DNA from: Litorimonas sp963972195
Lineage (GTDB): Bacteria > Pseudomonadota > Alphaproteobacteria > Caulobacterales > Maricaulaceae
DNA length: 64,000 bases
Reading direction: 5' to 3'
Assembly: GCA_963972195.1 (NCBI GenBank)
Contig: CAXATH010000005.1
Span: 153,606 to 217,605, forward strand
The notes beneath the pieces are model-generated. The model was not told the DNA's origin. It saw only the letters and a list, made by a program, of their open reading frames with translations, and made no database searches. Positions within the stretch are counted from its first letter, which is position 1. Each line of letters opens with the position of its first letter. Below, in pieces: positions 6,873-15,850 of the stretch. Made by a program: the position numbers and the translations under genes.

Positions 6873-6926
6873 AATAATATCTCCTTAGAGAATTGAGTGT
6901 TCAGGTATTAAAAAAGGCGTGTTGGC

Positions 6927-7214
6927 TTAACCAATCACACCCATGATGTCGGACTCTTTCATGATCAACAGGTCTTTGCCGTCAATCTTGACTTCTGTAC
7001 CGCCCCATTTGCCGAATAAGACGCGGTCGCCTTTTTTGACATCGAGGGCAACAACTTTGCCGTCTTCGCCGCGGGCGCCGGGGCCAACAGCAACAACTTT
7101 ACCTTCGGAAGGCTTTTCAGTAGCGGTATCAGGAATGATAATGCCGCCGGAAGTTTTTGTGTCTTCTTTGACACGTTCGACGACCACACGGTCGTGGAGG
7201 GGACGAAATTTCAT
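6927..7214 (-). CDS. groES: Co-chaperonin GroES (10 kDa)
   Basis: The 95-residue protein starts MKFRPLHDRVVVERV and contains the mobile-loop region TKTSGGIIIPDTATEKP that docks on GroEL. It forms the heptameric lid of the GroEL chamber. It is the first gene of the groESL operon. A GAGAG ribosome-binding site precedes the ATG and the CIRCE operator lies about 34 bp further upstream, so expression is expected to rise when the HrcA repressor is titrated by unfolded protein. Confidence 0.99.
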   Translation of the reverse strand: MKFRPLHDRVVVERVKEDTKTSGGIIIPDTATEKPSEGKVVAVGPGARGEDGKVVALDVKKGDRVLFGKWGGTEVKIDGKDLLIMKESDIMGVIG

Positions 7215-7247
7215 AGTCTCACTCTCTCAGGTTCTCAGGGTTAACGT

Positions 7248-7274
7248 TTAGCACTCCCATAGGGAGAGTGCCAG
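7248..7274 (-). promoter_or_regulatory. CIRCE operator (HrcA binding site) of groESL
   Basis: TTAGCACTC (7248-7256), nine bases, then GAGTGCCAG (7266-7274) match the CIRCE consensus TTAGCACTC-N9-GAGTGCTAA in 16 of 18 arm positions. It lies between the predicted promoter and groES, as expected for an HrcA-repressed operon. Confidence 0.95.
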
Positions 7275-7281
7275 TGACACG

Positions 7282-7311
7282 CATATGAGAGGGAGCCCGG
7301 GCGTCCGCAAG
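7282..7311 (-). promoter_or_regulatory. Putative heat-shock (sigma-32-like) promoter of groESL
   Basis: On the minus strand CTTGCGG (7305-7311) and CTCATATG (ending at 7282) are separated by about 17 bases, resembling the alphaproteobacterial RpoH pattern CTTG ... CYTATNT. It lies directly upstream of CIRCE. Vegetative RNA polymerase could also use the TTGCGG and CATATG elements. Confidence 0.5.
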
Positions 7312-7399
7312 TGCGCTCATGTAAATTTTTTATAAAAATTTTGTATTCTTTCGGCCCTGAGCGGGGGCAGGCTGAATGCGCGGCGCCGAGACGCAAACG

Positions 7400-7438
7400 C
7401 CCCGCAAAATCATGCCAAAGGGGACAGGTTTTGCAGGG
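7400..7438 (-). other. Hairpin downstream of the YHS-domain gene
   Basis: CCCCGCAAAA (7400-7409) and TTTTGCAGGG (7429-7438) form a stem of ten pairs with one mismatch. It lies 50-90 bp after the stop of the leftward YHS-domain gene. No T-run follows, so it may be an RNA-stabilising hairpin rather than a true terminator. Confidence 0.35.
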
Positions 7439-7491
7439 CTCTGAGGACTGCGAGGAGAGAGAGGTGCAGTCCCAAGGGTAAAGCCAAGGGT

Positions 7492-7956
7492 TTACTTGTT
7501 GACGTCAGGCCATTTTGCGTCCGCTTGAGAGATGAGATTGCGGCGATCGGCCTCCCATTGGCTCTGAATGTCTCCATTATTGTTCAGATAGAGCTTGTCA
7601 TCGACAATCGACCAATGTTTGGCGTCGCCCTTGGCGGTTTCGCCTTGCGCGGCGGCCCAAGCGCAATAGCCGCCATATTGCGGCGCGTATTTTTCAGGGT
7701 TGGAAATAAACGCGTTGAGGTTTTCCAGAGACGAAAACTTCCATTCGGCGCCTTTATACCGTGTCGTGAACTTTTTATCGCCCTTTACCGCTTGCCCCTG
7801 TTTGAAATAGGCCACAGCGTCATACCCCTGAATAGCGTCATTGGAAAATGTCCCTGTATAAACCGGGGAGTCATCTTCTGCCATGGCGGCGGGGGCCACC
7901 GCCAGAGCCGGCAATCCGGCCAGCGCGAGCGCGATGATATAAGACTTGAGAGGCAT
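7492..7956 (-). CDS. Exported YHS-domain protein
   Basis: From the ATG at 7956, which has a strong AAAGGAGA ribosome-binding site, the protein has 154 residues. A signal peptide (MPLKSYIIALALAGLPALA through AMA) is followed by a YHS-like domain with GYDAVAYFKQGQAVKG, YKGAEWKFSS and KYAPQYGGYCAWAAA. This pattern is typical of periplasmic YHS proteins thought to bind metal. The frame extends 27 codons further upstream, but those codons lack a ribosome-binding site and would bury the signal peptide. It stands alone between groESL and the large restriction enzyme. The substrate is unknown. Confidence 0.85.
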   Translation of the reverse strand: MPLKSYIIALALAGLPALAVAPAAMAEDDSPVYTGTFSNDAIQGYDAVAYFKQGQAVKGDKKFTTRYKGAEWKFSSLENLNAFISNPEKYAPQYGGYCAWAAAQGETAKGDAKHWSIVDDKLYLNNNGDIQSQWEADRRNLISQADAKWPDVNK

Positions 7957-8109
7957 GGTGTCTCCTTTCAAAAGGAATAAATCCGATTTGTTCGCGAGCC
8001 TGCAAGGTTTAGGGCCCGCCAACAATAAATCCCGCATAGCAAAATCAGTTCCCCACGTCTTTAAACAGAGGAGTCACATCTCTGTGAGAGGAAAAAAAGG
8101 GATGCCGTT

Positions 8110-11100
8110 TTATAATTTTATTTCGGCATCCGGACGTCCTGCCTGTAGGGCGTTTATCCAGTGCTTAGCCAGTTTGGCCGTCCGGTATTCGCCGTAAAGT
8201 TTCTTTTCCTGGCGTTCGACGATGGGAAAGGTGGAATAGATATAATCCACATCACCCGGGTCAGTGATGCCGTATAAGATGAAATATAGAGCGTCGAGCT
8301 TGGCTTTCAAATGTAAGCGCCGATCCTCATCCCAAATGAAGGGCGGTTTCACCTCGCCCGCCGCATCGACATAGCCCATATCCTTGGCAAAGGGGGCCAT
8401 GTCATGAGCGGTATACGTCAACTCTAGCACCGTCTCGCGCACAATCTCTCCCGCCGTTCTCGATCCAAATTTGACAGCCTCATAAGTTTCAGGAGGCACG
8501 ACTGGGAGTTGTTCAACGATGTACCAGTTCATGCTAGTGCTATGAGCTTTAGTTCTGGCAACAAAATCAAATGAAATTGACGCCATATTTGCGAGTAAAT
8601 AATTTTTCGAATTATCTGATGTACCCTGAAAAGATAATATTGGAAGCTTATTATTAAAAGCTGCGAAAGGCGTGAGCGATGTAACAAATGTCCGAACATC
8701 CGTCGCTCTGGCAATATCACGAAATGCCAAAAAGTATTTTGCGTCGTACTTCTCATTCACTTCACTTCGATTAACCCAATATTGTGGTGTTGGGACAAAA
8801 TTTGGATTTTGTTTTTCTTCAAGTGTGACATCGCCAGAAAGAGCGGCATTATGCAAGTTGGCTTCGTTAAGTTTCACTGAGGCAGAGCGATGATCGTAAA
8901 GATGGATCATTCGTCCCACATATAATGGCACCCATTCACCACTTGGACTGTCCCATACATTGCCACCTATCGGGTAGGCTCCTTCATTTCTTTCTAACTC
9001 CTGACGGGTTCGAAATTTATCCGAATCATTTGTCATATGAAACATTGTTGAATATTTCACTGGCCAGGTTTTGATGGGTTCGCGGCCCGAGTGATCGATC
9101 AGAACCGGCAGGTTTTTATAAACGGTGCGGGTGATTTCGGCGTCACGCCGCGTGCGAAAAATCGGAGCAGTGCCCGTATTGGGATTAATGCGGGCGAAGT
9201 CTTCGGGTGAGAGGGGGAAACACCGATCAGGATCTAATATTTCTTCGGGCGATTGAAGGAAAAATGCACATGACGCGGGTTTATCCAAGGAATGGCCAGA
9301 AATGATGATAGCCGAAAATTTAAACCGGCTATCCACATCTGGAAAGAATGGATCCAATCCGCATCGCGTCCGTCTATTTTCGAAATCATACAGCGCCTTC
9401 AACTTACCCGTGGTTGCGACCCCACTGAAAAATTTGGCGGCAGTTTTATCGCTGGCAATTCCTGAAGGCACTAATAGTCCCATCATACCGCCAGTTTTCA
9501 ACAGACTTTGCGCACGTTCGACAAAAAGGGAATAAAGATTAATATCACCGCGCCCCAAAAGAGGATAATGTCCGCCTTTTTTCTTGTCGCGCCGGGCTTC
9601 TGACAATTGCATCTGCGCCCGTTTATCAGCCTTTTTAAAGTCCTCAAAAAGCGGGTCGTCATTCTTCTCCAATTCGGCAATCGCTTTTTTCCGATCAGAG
9701 GCCCGGGGTTTCATCGCGATTTCAGGCCGACGGGCGGCAAACCATTCCACCTGTTGCAATTTTATTCTATCCCAAGGCGGATTACCTATGACGGCATCAA
9801 ACCCGCCGTGGAAAGAAGGGGATGACCATCTGTCCCAAACACCTGGAAACGCGACTTGCCAATGGAGAAAGTTCTCTTCCTCCATCAATTCTCGTGCCTC
9901 TGCCCAGATTTCAGCAAACCGTTCCGAGTCCCGAACGTTTTTCCGGGGTGGACGAGTGCCAGCCATAATCCATTTCGGGTCGCCGAAATGCTCAGTATAA
10001 AAAGCGCTGATAATACCTTTATCTTTGGAGTTTAATTTCATCCAGCGTAGGGCATGGGCGAAACTCATGAAATGATAAAGGTCAGAAACCTTTTCCATCA
10101 TTTCACCATACATGGATTTGGACTGCTCGACTTCTTCAATTTCGGCATCGGCAAGCATTTCAATCGTTTTCATGATGTTTTCTGCCGACGCCGCTTCGCG
10201 CACGAGGGGTTGCGAGAGTAGACTGCCGCCTAATAATTCAACATCATTTCTCCAGTCATAGACTGACATACCGAAAAGTGAATCACCGCATTTCAAATGG
10301 TGATCCAAAAAGGATAACGGGGCACCGACCGTAAAAGTGTGAAGCCAGAGCGAGACTTTAGCAAGTTCGACGGCCATAGCGTTTTTATCCACGCCGTAAA
10401 TGCAGCGTTTCAAGACCATGCGGCGAATAATATGCGGATCGTCCAGATGTTCTTCTTTGACGGCCCATTGCTTTTCGCGAGCGTTTTCGAAAATTTTCTC
10501 GCGGGTTAGCTCGACCCGTTGAATAACCGCAGAGGGCTCGGATGTTCTCTCAATAGCTGTGGCAACTTCATCGGATAGGAAATCTACCAAGCTAACCAAA
10601 AAATGTCCTGATCCCATCGCCGGATCGCAGATTTTCAGTTTCAGAATTTCGTCCGCCGGATCAGCGGTTTCATAAGCGCGATCAATTAGGGGGCGTAGGG
10701 TTTCTTCGATAATCAAATCCACCAGATTCTCAGGCGTATAATATGATCCTGATCCCTTTCGGGCGAATATATTAGGGCGGATATCAATTATGCCATCTGT
10801 CTCGGTAATTTCATATTCAAGCAAACGTTCGTACACGCTACCAAGTTGTTGCACGGACAGATCACGGTAATTGATATATTTTCGGTCTCCGGCTTCGGTT
10901 TTCGCAAAACACATAGCATCGACCAAAGTCACCATGACGGTATCGGATAGGCGTATTGTTTCCAGTAATTCGTGTTTTTCTGAATTAAATAGTCCGCCAT
11001 TATATGGCGGAATGCCAATGGATTTGTCACCTTTGTCAATTCCACGGCAAAGTCCGGCGAAATGATCCCAATAGCTGGTCCGCGTATCTGAAAAAGTATC

Positions 11101-12060
11101 GTCTTCTGCCAGTCGTCGACCAATGTCGTTACGCACTCTTTCGCGAAGTCCATAATCATCATAACGCTTTTCGTGTACGGGCAGAAGGTCACGGTCTTCG
11201 GCATAAAGGACAAAGAGAAGCCGATACAGAAGGACTAAAGCCGCGTTCCGTACATCCTCCATAGGGCTGTCAGGCGCCGCAGCCGAAATGGCTTTAGCCA
11301 AGGCAGGGTAAACCTCATTAAAAATCTTACCGGAGAGGTCCTCTGCAACACGTTCTTCGTAATAGCGCGCAATGTCTAGAGCCCTGGCATGGAGCGTTCG
11401 CATTTTTGAGGGGTGAAGGGCAAACCCCGTCCGTCCAAAGAGAAGGTAAAAGACTTTTAACTGATGATCTGTTTTGTCTTCTAATGCAGAACGCAAATCC
11501 ACTTCGAAGAAGTCGTCGCGTCTGGATTTAGCGTCTTGCCAATAGAGCCGCCACAAGGCTCCATTGGTTAAAATACCCCATTTAAGTTTGCGGTCTGTTA
11601 TACGGTCAGCACTGGATAAATAATTGAGAATTTGACTGGACGGTGTGCCTTTATCTTCGACCCCCTTTGTGCGTCTGTCGAGGGGGCGATCCCATCGTTT
11701 AGCCTCGACCAGACAGGTTGCAAAAGCATATCGTCTGAATTCACCTGTCTTTTCCAGAGCCTTTTCCTTTTCCTTAGAAGAGAGAAAAAGGATTCCATCA
11801 GGTACTTCTTCGCGTCCTTTGTTTGAGAGGTTTTGTTGGGGGAGGGAGTCGTTCCAGCCTAAAGCTTCTAGAATTGGCCAGATGAGTTCGCTTTCGGTTG
11901 TTGCTTCATTAGGGGTTCCATCTGTCGGAAATTTTTTGAATTGAATTTCCAGTGACGAACGGAATGCATCGAATAACTCAGAAGAAACATCTTCCCAATC
12001 AGGCATGTCTCGAATGCTATCCGTCAGGAAATCCTGCGCGAATAAAGTCCCTTTAAACAT
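8110..12060 (-). CDS. Type IIG-like restriction enzyme: fused nuclease and Eco57I-family methyltransferase
   Basis: One 1316-residue chain carries both restriction and modification functions. Near the N terminus PD (87-88) and EAK (119-121) form a PD-(D/E)XK nuclease core. The gamma-class adenine methyltransferase follows: YYTPENLVDLI, the SAM motif DPAMGSGHFLVS (about 478) and the catalytic NPPW (about 760), all typical of Eco57I-type enzymes. The C-terminal third lacks catalytic motifs and is the likely target-recognition region. There is no separate specificity or restriction subunit nearby, so the gene should work alone, methylating one strand of an asymmetric site and cutting at a distance (family knowledge). 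The reading frame is intact. It is the second restriction system within 12 kb. Confidence 0.85.
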   Translation of the reverse strand: MFKGTLFAQDFLTDSIRDMPDWEDVSSELFDAFRSSLEIQFKKFPTDGTPNEATTESELIWPILEALGWNDSLPQQNLSNKGREEVPDGILFLSSKEKEKALEKTGEFRRYAFATCLVEAKRWDRPLDRRTKGVEDKGTPSSQILNYLSSADRITDRKLKWGILTNGALWRLYWQDAKSRRDDFFEVDLRSALEDKTDHQLKVFYLLFGRTGFALHPSKMRTLHARALDIARYYEERVAEDLSGKIFNEVYPALAKAISAAAPDSPMEDVRNAALVLLYRLLFVLYAEDRDLLPVHEKRYDDYGLRERVRNDIGRRLAEDDTFSDTRTSYWDHFAGLCRGIDKGDKSIGIPPYNGGLFNSEKHELLETIRLSDTVMVTLVDAMCFAKTEAGDRKYINYRDLSVQQLGSVYERLLEYEITETDGIIDIRPNIFARKGSGSYYTPENLVDLIIEETLRPLIDRAYETADPADEILKLKICDPAMGSGHFLVSLVDFLSDEVATAIERTSEPSAVIQRVELTREKIFENAREKQWAVKEEHLDDPHIIRRMVLKRCIYGVDKNAMAVELAKVSLWLHTFTVGAPLSFLDHHLKCGDSLFGMSVYDWRNDVELLGGSLLSQPLVREAASAENIMKTIEMLADAEIEEVEQSKSMYGEMMEKVSDLYHFMSFAHALRWMKLNSKDKGIISAFYTEHFGDPKWIMAGTRPPRKNVRDSERFAEIWAEARELMEEENFLHWQVAFPGVWDRWSSPSFHGGFDAVIGNPPWDRIKLQQVEWFAARRPEIAMKPRASDRKKAIAELEKNDDPLFEDFKKADKRAQMQLSEARRDKKKGGHYPLLGRGDINLYSLFVERAQSLLKTGGMMGLLVPSGIASDKTAAKFFSGVATTGKLKALYDFENRRTRCGLDPFFPDVDSRFKFSAIIISGHSLDKPASCAFFLQSPEEILDPDRCFPLSPEDFARINPNTGTAPIFRTRRDAEITRTVYKNLPVLIDHSGREPIKTWPVKYSTMFHMTNDSDKFRTRQELERNEGAYPIGGNVWDSPSGEWVPLYVGRMIHLYDHRSASVKLNEANLHNAALSGDVTLEEKQNPNFVPTPQYWVNRSEVNEKYDAKYFLAFRDIARATDVRTFVTSLTPFAAFNNKLPILSFQGTSDNSKNYLLANMASISFDFVARTKAHSTSMNWYIVEQLPVVPPETYEAVKFGSRTAGEIVRETVLELTYTAHDMAPFAKDMGYVDAAGEVKPPFIWDEDRRLHLKAKLDALYFILYGITDPGDVDYIYSTFPIVERQEKKLYGEYRTAKLAKHWINALQAGRPDAEIKL

Positions 12061-12297
12061 GATGGCTTCCGTGAATCAAAATAAGTCCTCCCTGAACTCA
12101 CCCCTAGCGTGTTGTGTTTCACAGGGACACTGTTTTTTGGGTCATAACACGGCTCGAGCGTCTTATTTAAATGTCTTCAAACCTGTCCAAATTGAAATTC
12201 TGTGGCCGCATTCCGGCCTTATTTGGGCTGTCTTTGGCGGGAACTCCGATGGGGAATAACCGTTTGATAGCCCATGGAGAAAAAGAAAGGACATAAC

Positions 12298-13260
12298 ATG
12301 TCAAAAGAATTCCTTAAATCCGGAGCCGCCGGCTTTGCGCTTGTGGCTTCCCTCTTCGTTGTTTCGCCTGCCACGGCTCAGCTGGGCGGCGTAACTGGTC
12401 AGGTTGGAGGCGTTGTCGATTCGACCGCGCGCACCACAACTGACCTGCAGTCCAAAACGCGTCTGGAAAAAGAGTCTGACCTGCGAAAGGCCAAGGCCAA
12501 GGCTGACCTTGAAAATCAGACCGATCTTTCCAATCAGACAGAGGTCGGAGCGGACGCTATGGGCAACGCTCAGAGCCGTCTGGGCGACGACATCATGACG
12601 GACACAACGGCTGACGCCGCGGCGAACGCCAGATCACAGACCGATTTGTCCAGCACAACACGAACCGGCGCCGAGATTGACGGCAGCGCTGTAAGGCAGG
12701 AGATGCTAGACACCATGACCGAGGGTCAGACAACCGTTGAAACGGCTGGCGACGTGATGGTGGATACGGCGACGAAAACATCAGGTAGAACCGCCGCTTC
12801 CATTGAAGCTCAGAATGACGCCATGTCAGAGACGATAGTTGATTCGGGCGAAACTGTTCAGAGCCAAGCAGATGTTGACGGGACGGTTTCCGGCGACGCC
12901 GAAGCAGGCACGACACTCGGCGTAAATACGCCGTCCCGTGTCGGCGTGGGCCTTTCCAGCCCGGTTGCGGTTGGCGTTCAGTCTAATTCTTCCGCAGATG
13001 CGCGCTATTCAGGCCGGACAGAGGCGGGCGTGGCGGCCAAAGCGCCTACGACGTCCCTGGACGGAATGCTGACGATTGGCACGACTGTCATGTCAAATTC
13101 CGGCGCGGCGCTCGGAACGATTAGCGGTCTGCAAACGACAGAGGCCGGCGTTATCAGCGCTGTAAATCTCGAAGGACAGGCGAAAGCCGTTCCCGTGAAC
13201 GCGCTGTCGGCAGAAGGCGACGTATTAGTGTCGTCCATGACGAAAGCTGACGTAAAATAA
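12298..13260 (+). CDS. Secreted alanine/threonine/aspartate-rich repetitive protein
   Basis: From the ATG at 12298 (GAAAGGA ribosome-binding site) the product has 320 residues. A signal peptide (about residues 1-28, ending ATAQ) leads into a low-complexity region rich in T, D, A, S and Q with loosely repeated blocks such as QTDLS, TRTGAE and SQADVDG. The last 65 residues (LDGMLTIGTTVMSNSGAALGTISG and onward) look like a PRC-barrel-type beta domain. An upstream in-frame ATG at 12274 lacks a good ribosome-binding site. It is monocistronic with its own terminator. The function is unknown; a cell-envelope or surface role is a guess. Confidence 0.7.
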   Translation: MSKEFLKSGAAGFALVASLFVVSPATAQLGGVTGQVGGVVDSTARTTTDLQSKTRLEKESDLRKAKAKADLENQTDLSNQTEVGADAMGNAQSRLGDDIMTDTTADAAANARSQTDLSSTTRTGAEIDGSAVRQEMLDTMTEGQTTVETAGDVMVDTATKTSGRTAASIEAQNDAMSETIVDSGETVQSQADVDGTVSGDAEAGTTLGVNTPSRVGVGLSSPVAVGVQSNSSADARYSGRTEAGVAAKAPTTSLDGMLTIGTTVMSNSGAALGTISGLQTTEAGVISAVNLEGQAKAVPVNALSAEGDVLVSSMTKADVK

Positions 13261-13292
13261 AGAGTCTCGGTAAAACGAAGCCGAATATTAGG

Positions 13293-13321
13293 CCCGCTCC
13301 GTCTGACGGGGCGGGTTTTTT
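13293..13321 (+). terminator. Rho-independent terminator of the secreted repetitive protein gene
   Basis: CCCGC-T-CCGT pairs with ACGG-G-GCGGG (13293-13315), followed by a run of T. It lies about 33 bp after the stop codon at 13260. Confidence 0.85.
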
Positions 13322-13352
13322 ATTGGCGCAATGGCCTAAAGTGTTGGCCACT

Positions 13353-13376
13353 AAAAAACCGGCCCGAGGGCCGGTT
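13353..13376 (-). terminator. Rho-independent terminator of the carbonic anhydrase-SulP operon
   Basis: AACCGGCC (13357-13364) pairs with GGCCGGTT (13369-13376) and T6 follows on the minus strand (13353-13358). It is 27 bp past the SulP stop codon. Confidence 0.85.
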
Positions 13377-13402
13377 GATTTGATAAGCATCGCTTTCGGG
13401 CC

Positions 13403-15145
13403 TTAAGCCGGAAGCGGTTCGCTGCCGGATGTCGGCTTGCCGCCTTTGGGCTTGCTGCCGATTTGCTCGGCGGCGTGGCGAAGCGCGGTCAGGCGATCTT
13501 CGAACGCATAGTTCGGATCGAGCGCCTCGTCGATGCGCAGGCCTTTCAGCTTTTTCATAACTTCAGGGCTGATGCCGCTCGTATAGACCCGCTTGCCAGA
13601 GGATTTGGCATCCACGGCTATGGTCTCAATGGCGCGGGCCGCCGACACGTCGACAAAAGGCAGACGCGAGAAGTCCAGAATGATAGCGCCTGAACCTTCC
13701 GGAACGCCCTGACGGACATGGTGGCCCAGATCCGCGGCGGCGCTAAAGCTCATCGCGCCTCCGAAATCGAACATGGAAATCCGTCCGTCGGACTCTTCGA
13801 GGATTTTGCGCTCTTCCGGCGTGGTTGTGCGCGGCAGAACGTTAGACGCCTCTTTGAGCTGAACATCGGCTGTGCGCCAGACAAAGGCCAGAGCCGCCAA
13901 GACTACGCCGAGACCGACCGCCGTGATAAGATCGACAAAGACCGTCACAAGAAGAACCAGCATCATGATGACATAGTCAAAACGTGGGCCTCTCAAGGCG
14001 CTGCGGATATAAGAAAAGTCGATAATGTCATAACCCACTTTGACCAGAATACCGGCCAGAACGGCGTGCGGAATTTTGGCTGCAAGAGGCGATAAAACTA
14101 ATACGATGGCGAGAAGGACCAAGCCGTGCACCATACCGGAAATCTTGGTCGATCCGCCGGTTCTGATATTGACCATGGTCCGCATGGTGGCGCCAGCGCC
14201 GGGAAGCGCGCCGAAGAAACCGGCAATCGTGTTGCCCACGCCCTGACCAATTAATTCCTGATCGGAATTATGGCGGGTGCGGGTGACGTTGTCGGCGACA
14301 AGAGAGGTCAAGAGACTGTCAATCGCGCCCAGAACCGCCAAGATGACGGCGGCCTCCAGAACAATCACCAATGTGTTTCCTGAAAGTTGCGGAAGAATGA
14401 AGTCCGGAATGCCGCTCGGAATAGCGCCGAGGATCGGCACATTGGTCAATAGGAGGCCGGCCAGCGTCCCGACAATAAGCGCTGCCAGAGTGCCCGGTAG
14501 AAATTTGGAGAATTTCTTGGGCCACAAAAAGACCGTTGCCAGAGTCAGAACCGCGAGGCCCAACGCGCTATAATTAATATTGGAGATCGCGACCGGAATG
14601 GCCTCTATCGCAGAGAAGACAGTACCGCCTTCGGGCGCGCCGCCAAAGAGACGGGAGAATTGAAGCAAAATAATGATAACGCCAATCCCGCTCATAAAGC
14701 CGGAAATCACTGGATAAGGCACGAGTTTGATATATTTACCAAGCTTGAAGACCCCAGCCAGAATCTGGATGATACCGCCCAGAACGACCGCCGCAAACAA
14801 GAGCGGAATTGCCGAGAGGACTTGCTCCTCAACGGTCATGGACGGATCCATGGTCGCGACAAGAGAGGCTAAGAGACCGGCGAAAACCACAACCATCGGG
14901 CCGGTAGGACCTGAGATTTGTGTGTTGGTTCCGCCGAAGAGCGCAGCGAAGAACCCGACAATGATCGCGCCCCAAAGACCGGCAATTGCGCCGCCTTCTA
15001 CGCCCGGCGGAAAAACGCCCGCGCCAAAGGCCAGAGCCAACGGAAGTGCGACGATACCGGCGGTGACGCCGCCGAAAATATCGCCGCGTATATTTGAAAA
15101 ATCGAAAATGGGCGGTTTCCCCGCCCGGTTACCAAGCAATGCCAT
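13403..15145 (-). CDS. SulP-family inorganic anion transporter with STAS domain
   Basis: The 580-residue inner-membrane protein has about a dozen hydrophobic segments, starting with the SulP-typical GDIFGGVTAGIVALPLALAF, and ends in a cytoplasmic STAS domain (roughly 440-555, with AIILDFSRLPFVDVSAARAI). SulP proteins carry sulfate, bicarbonate or other anions. The gene lies 36 bases after a beta-carbonic anhydrase in one operon, which favours bicarbonate or carbonate transport of the BicA kind over sulfate (inference from context). A ribosome-binding site (AAAGGAGC) precedes the start. The last 25 residues are a short basic tail. Confidence 0.92.
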   Translation of the reverse strand: MALLGNRAGKPPIFDFSNIRGDIFGGVTAGIVALPLALAFGAGVFPPGVEGGAIAGLWGAIIVGFFAALFGGTNTQISGPTGPMVVVFAGLLASLVATMDPSMTVEEQVLSAIPLLFAAVVLGGIIQILAGVFKLGKYIKLVPYPVISGFMSGIGVIIILLQFSRLFGGAPEGGTVFSAIEAIPVAISNINYSALGLAVLTLATVFLWPKKFSKFLPGTLAALIVGTLAGLLLTNVPILGAIPSGIPDFILPQLSGNTLVIVLEAAVILAVLGAIDSLLTSLVADNVTRTRHNSDQELIGQGVGNTIAGFFGALPGAGATMRTMVNIRTGGSTKISGMVHGLVLLAIVLVLSPLAAKIPHAVLAGILVKVGYDIIDFSYIRSALRGPRFDYVIMMLVLLVTVFVDLITAVGLGVVLAALAFVWRTADVQLKEASNVLPRTTTPEERKILEESDGRISMFDFGGAMSFSAAADLGHHVRQGVPEGSGAIILDFSRLPFVDVSAARAIETIAVDAKSSGKRVYTSGISPEVMKKLKGLRIDEALDPNYAFEDRLTALRHAAEQIGSKPKGGKPTSGSEPLPA

Positions 15146-15181
15146 AGCAAAGCTCCTTTACTTTAATTACTGAGGTTTAAA

Positions 15182-15850
15182 TCAGGCTGCCGAGTCGGAA
15201 AGGCCGGACATTCTGGCGACTTCTTTGGCGTAGCGCTCATCAACAAATTGGAATTGTTTCTGTTTTTCGTCATAAGCGGTCACGCCGCCCGTCTTGATGT
15301 CATAAACCCAGCCATGAAGTTCGACTTCGCCCTTGGCCAATGCGGCGGCAACGGAAGGGTGGGTACGTAAATGCTGCAGCTGAAGCAGGACATTCTGTTC
15401 AATCAAGAAAGACATTCTCTCGTCATCCGTCATATCTCTGCCGAGCTCGTCAACAACCGATACGGCCGCTTTGGAATAACCAAGCCAGCGTTTGACATGT
15501 GGCAAGCTCTCAAGTCCTTCGGGGTTCATAGCGCCGGCCATAGCGCCGCAACCTGAATGGCCACAGACGACGATATGCGGTACTTTTAAAACAGCGACCG
15601 CATATTCGATAGAGGCCGTCATGCCGCCTGTGTGTTCCGTGTGAGGGGGAACAATATTACCGGCATTGCGGCAGATAAATAGCTCGCCCGGGCCAGTTTG
15701 CGTAATCATACCCGTTTCAATACGGCTATCGGCGCAGGTGATGAAAAGCGCTTCAGGGCTTTGACCATGGCTCAGCTCTTCGAATAAAGATTCTTTGTCG
15801 GGGAAAACGGCGCTTTGAAATTTTAAAACACCAGCGGCAAAACTTGGCAT
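15182..15850 (-). CDS. Beta-class carbonic anhydrase
   Basis: The 222-residue enzyme interconverts carbon dioxide and bicarbonate. The zinc ligands are visible as C39 in CADSR, H98 and C101 in HSGCG, and the D41/R43 pair is present, so it should be active. It is the first gene of an operon with a SulP transporter, a pairing that links bicarbonate uptake with carbon dioxide exchange. An AGGAG-like ribosome-binding site precedes the ATG. The 379-bp region upstream contains a long inverted repeat (16001-16073) that may affect its expression or that of the OxyR-like gene ending at 16230. Confidence 0.96.
   Translation of the reverse strand: MPSFAAGVLKFQSAVFPDKESLFEELSHGQSPEALFITCADSRIETGMITQTGPGELFICRNAGNIVPPHTEHTGGMTASIEYAVAVLKVPHIVVCGHSGCGAMAGAMNPEGLESLPHVKRWLGYSKAAVSVVDELGRDMTDDERMSFLIEQNVLLQLQHLRTHPSVAAALAKGEVELHGWVYDIKTGGVTAYDEKQKQFQFVDERYAKEVARMSGLSDSAA

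Noticed and set aside
5295..6896. Long plus-strand frames (about 250 codons each) opposite groEL
   Set aside because: They are shadows of the strongly biased codon use of groEL, with no matching family or start signal.
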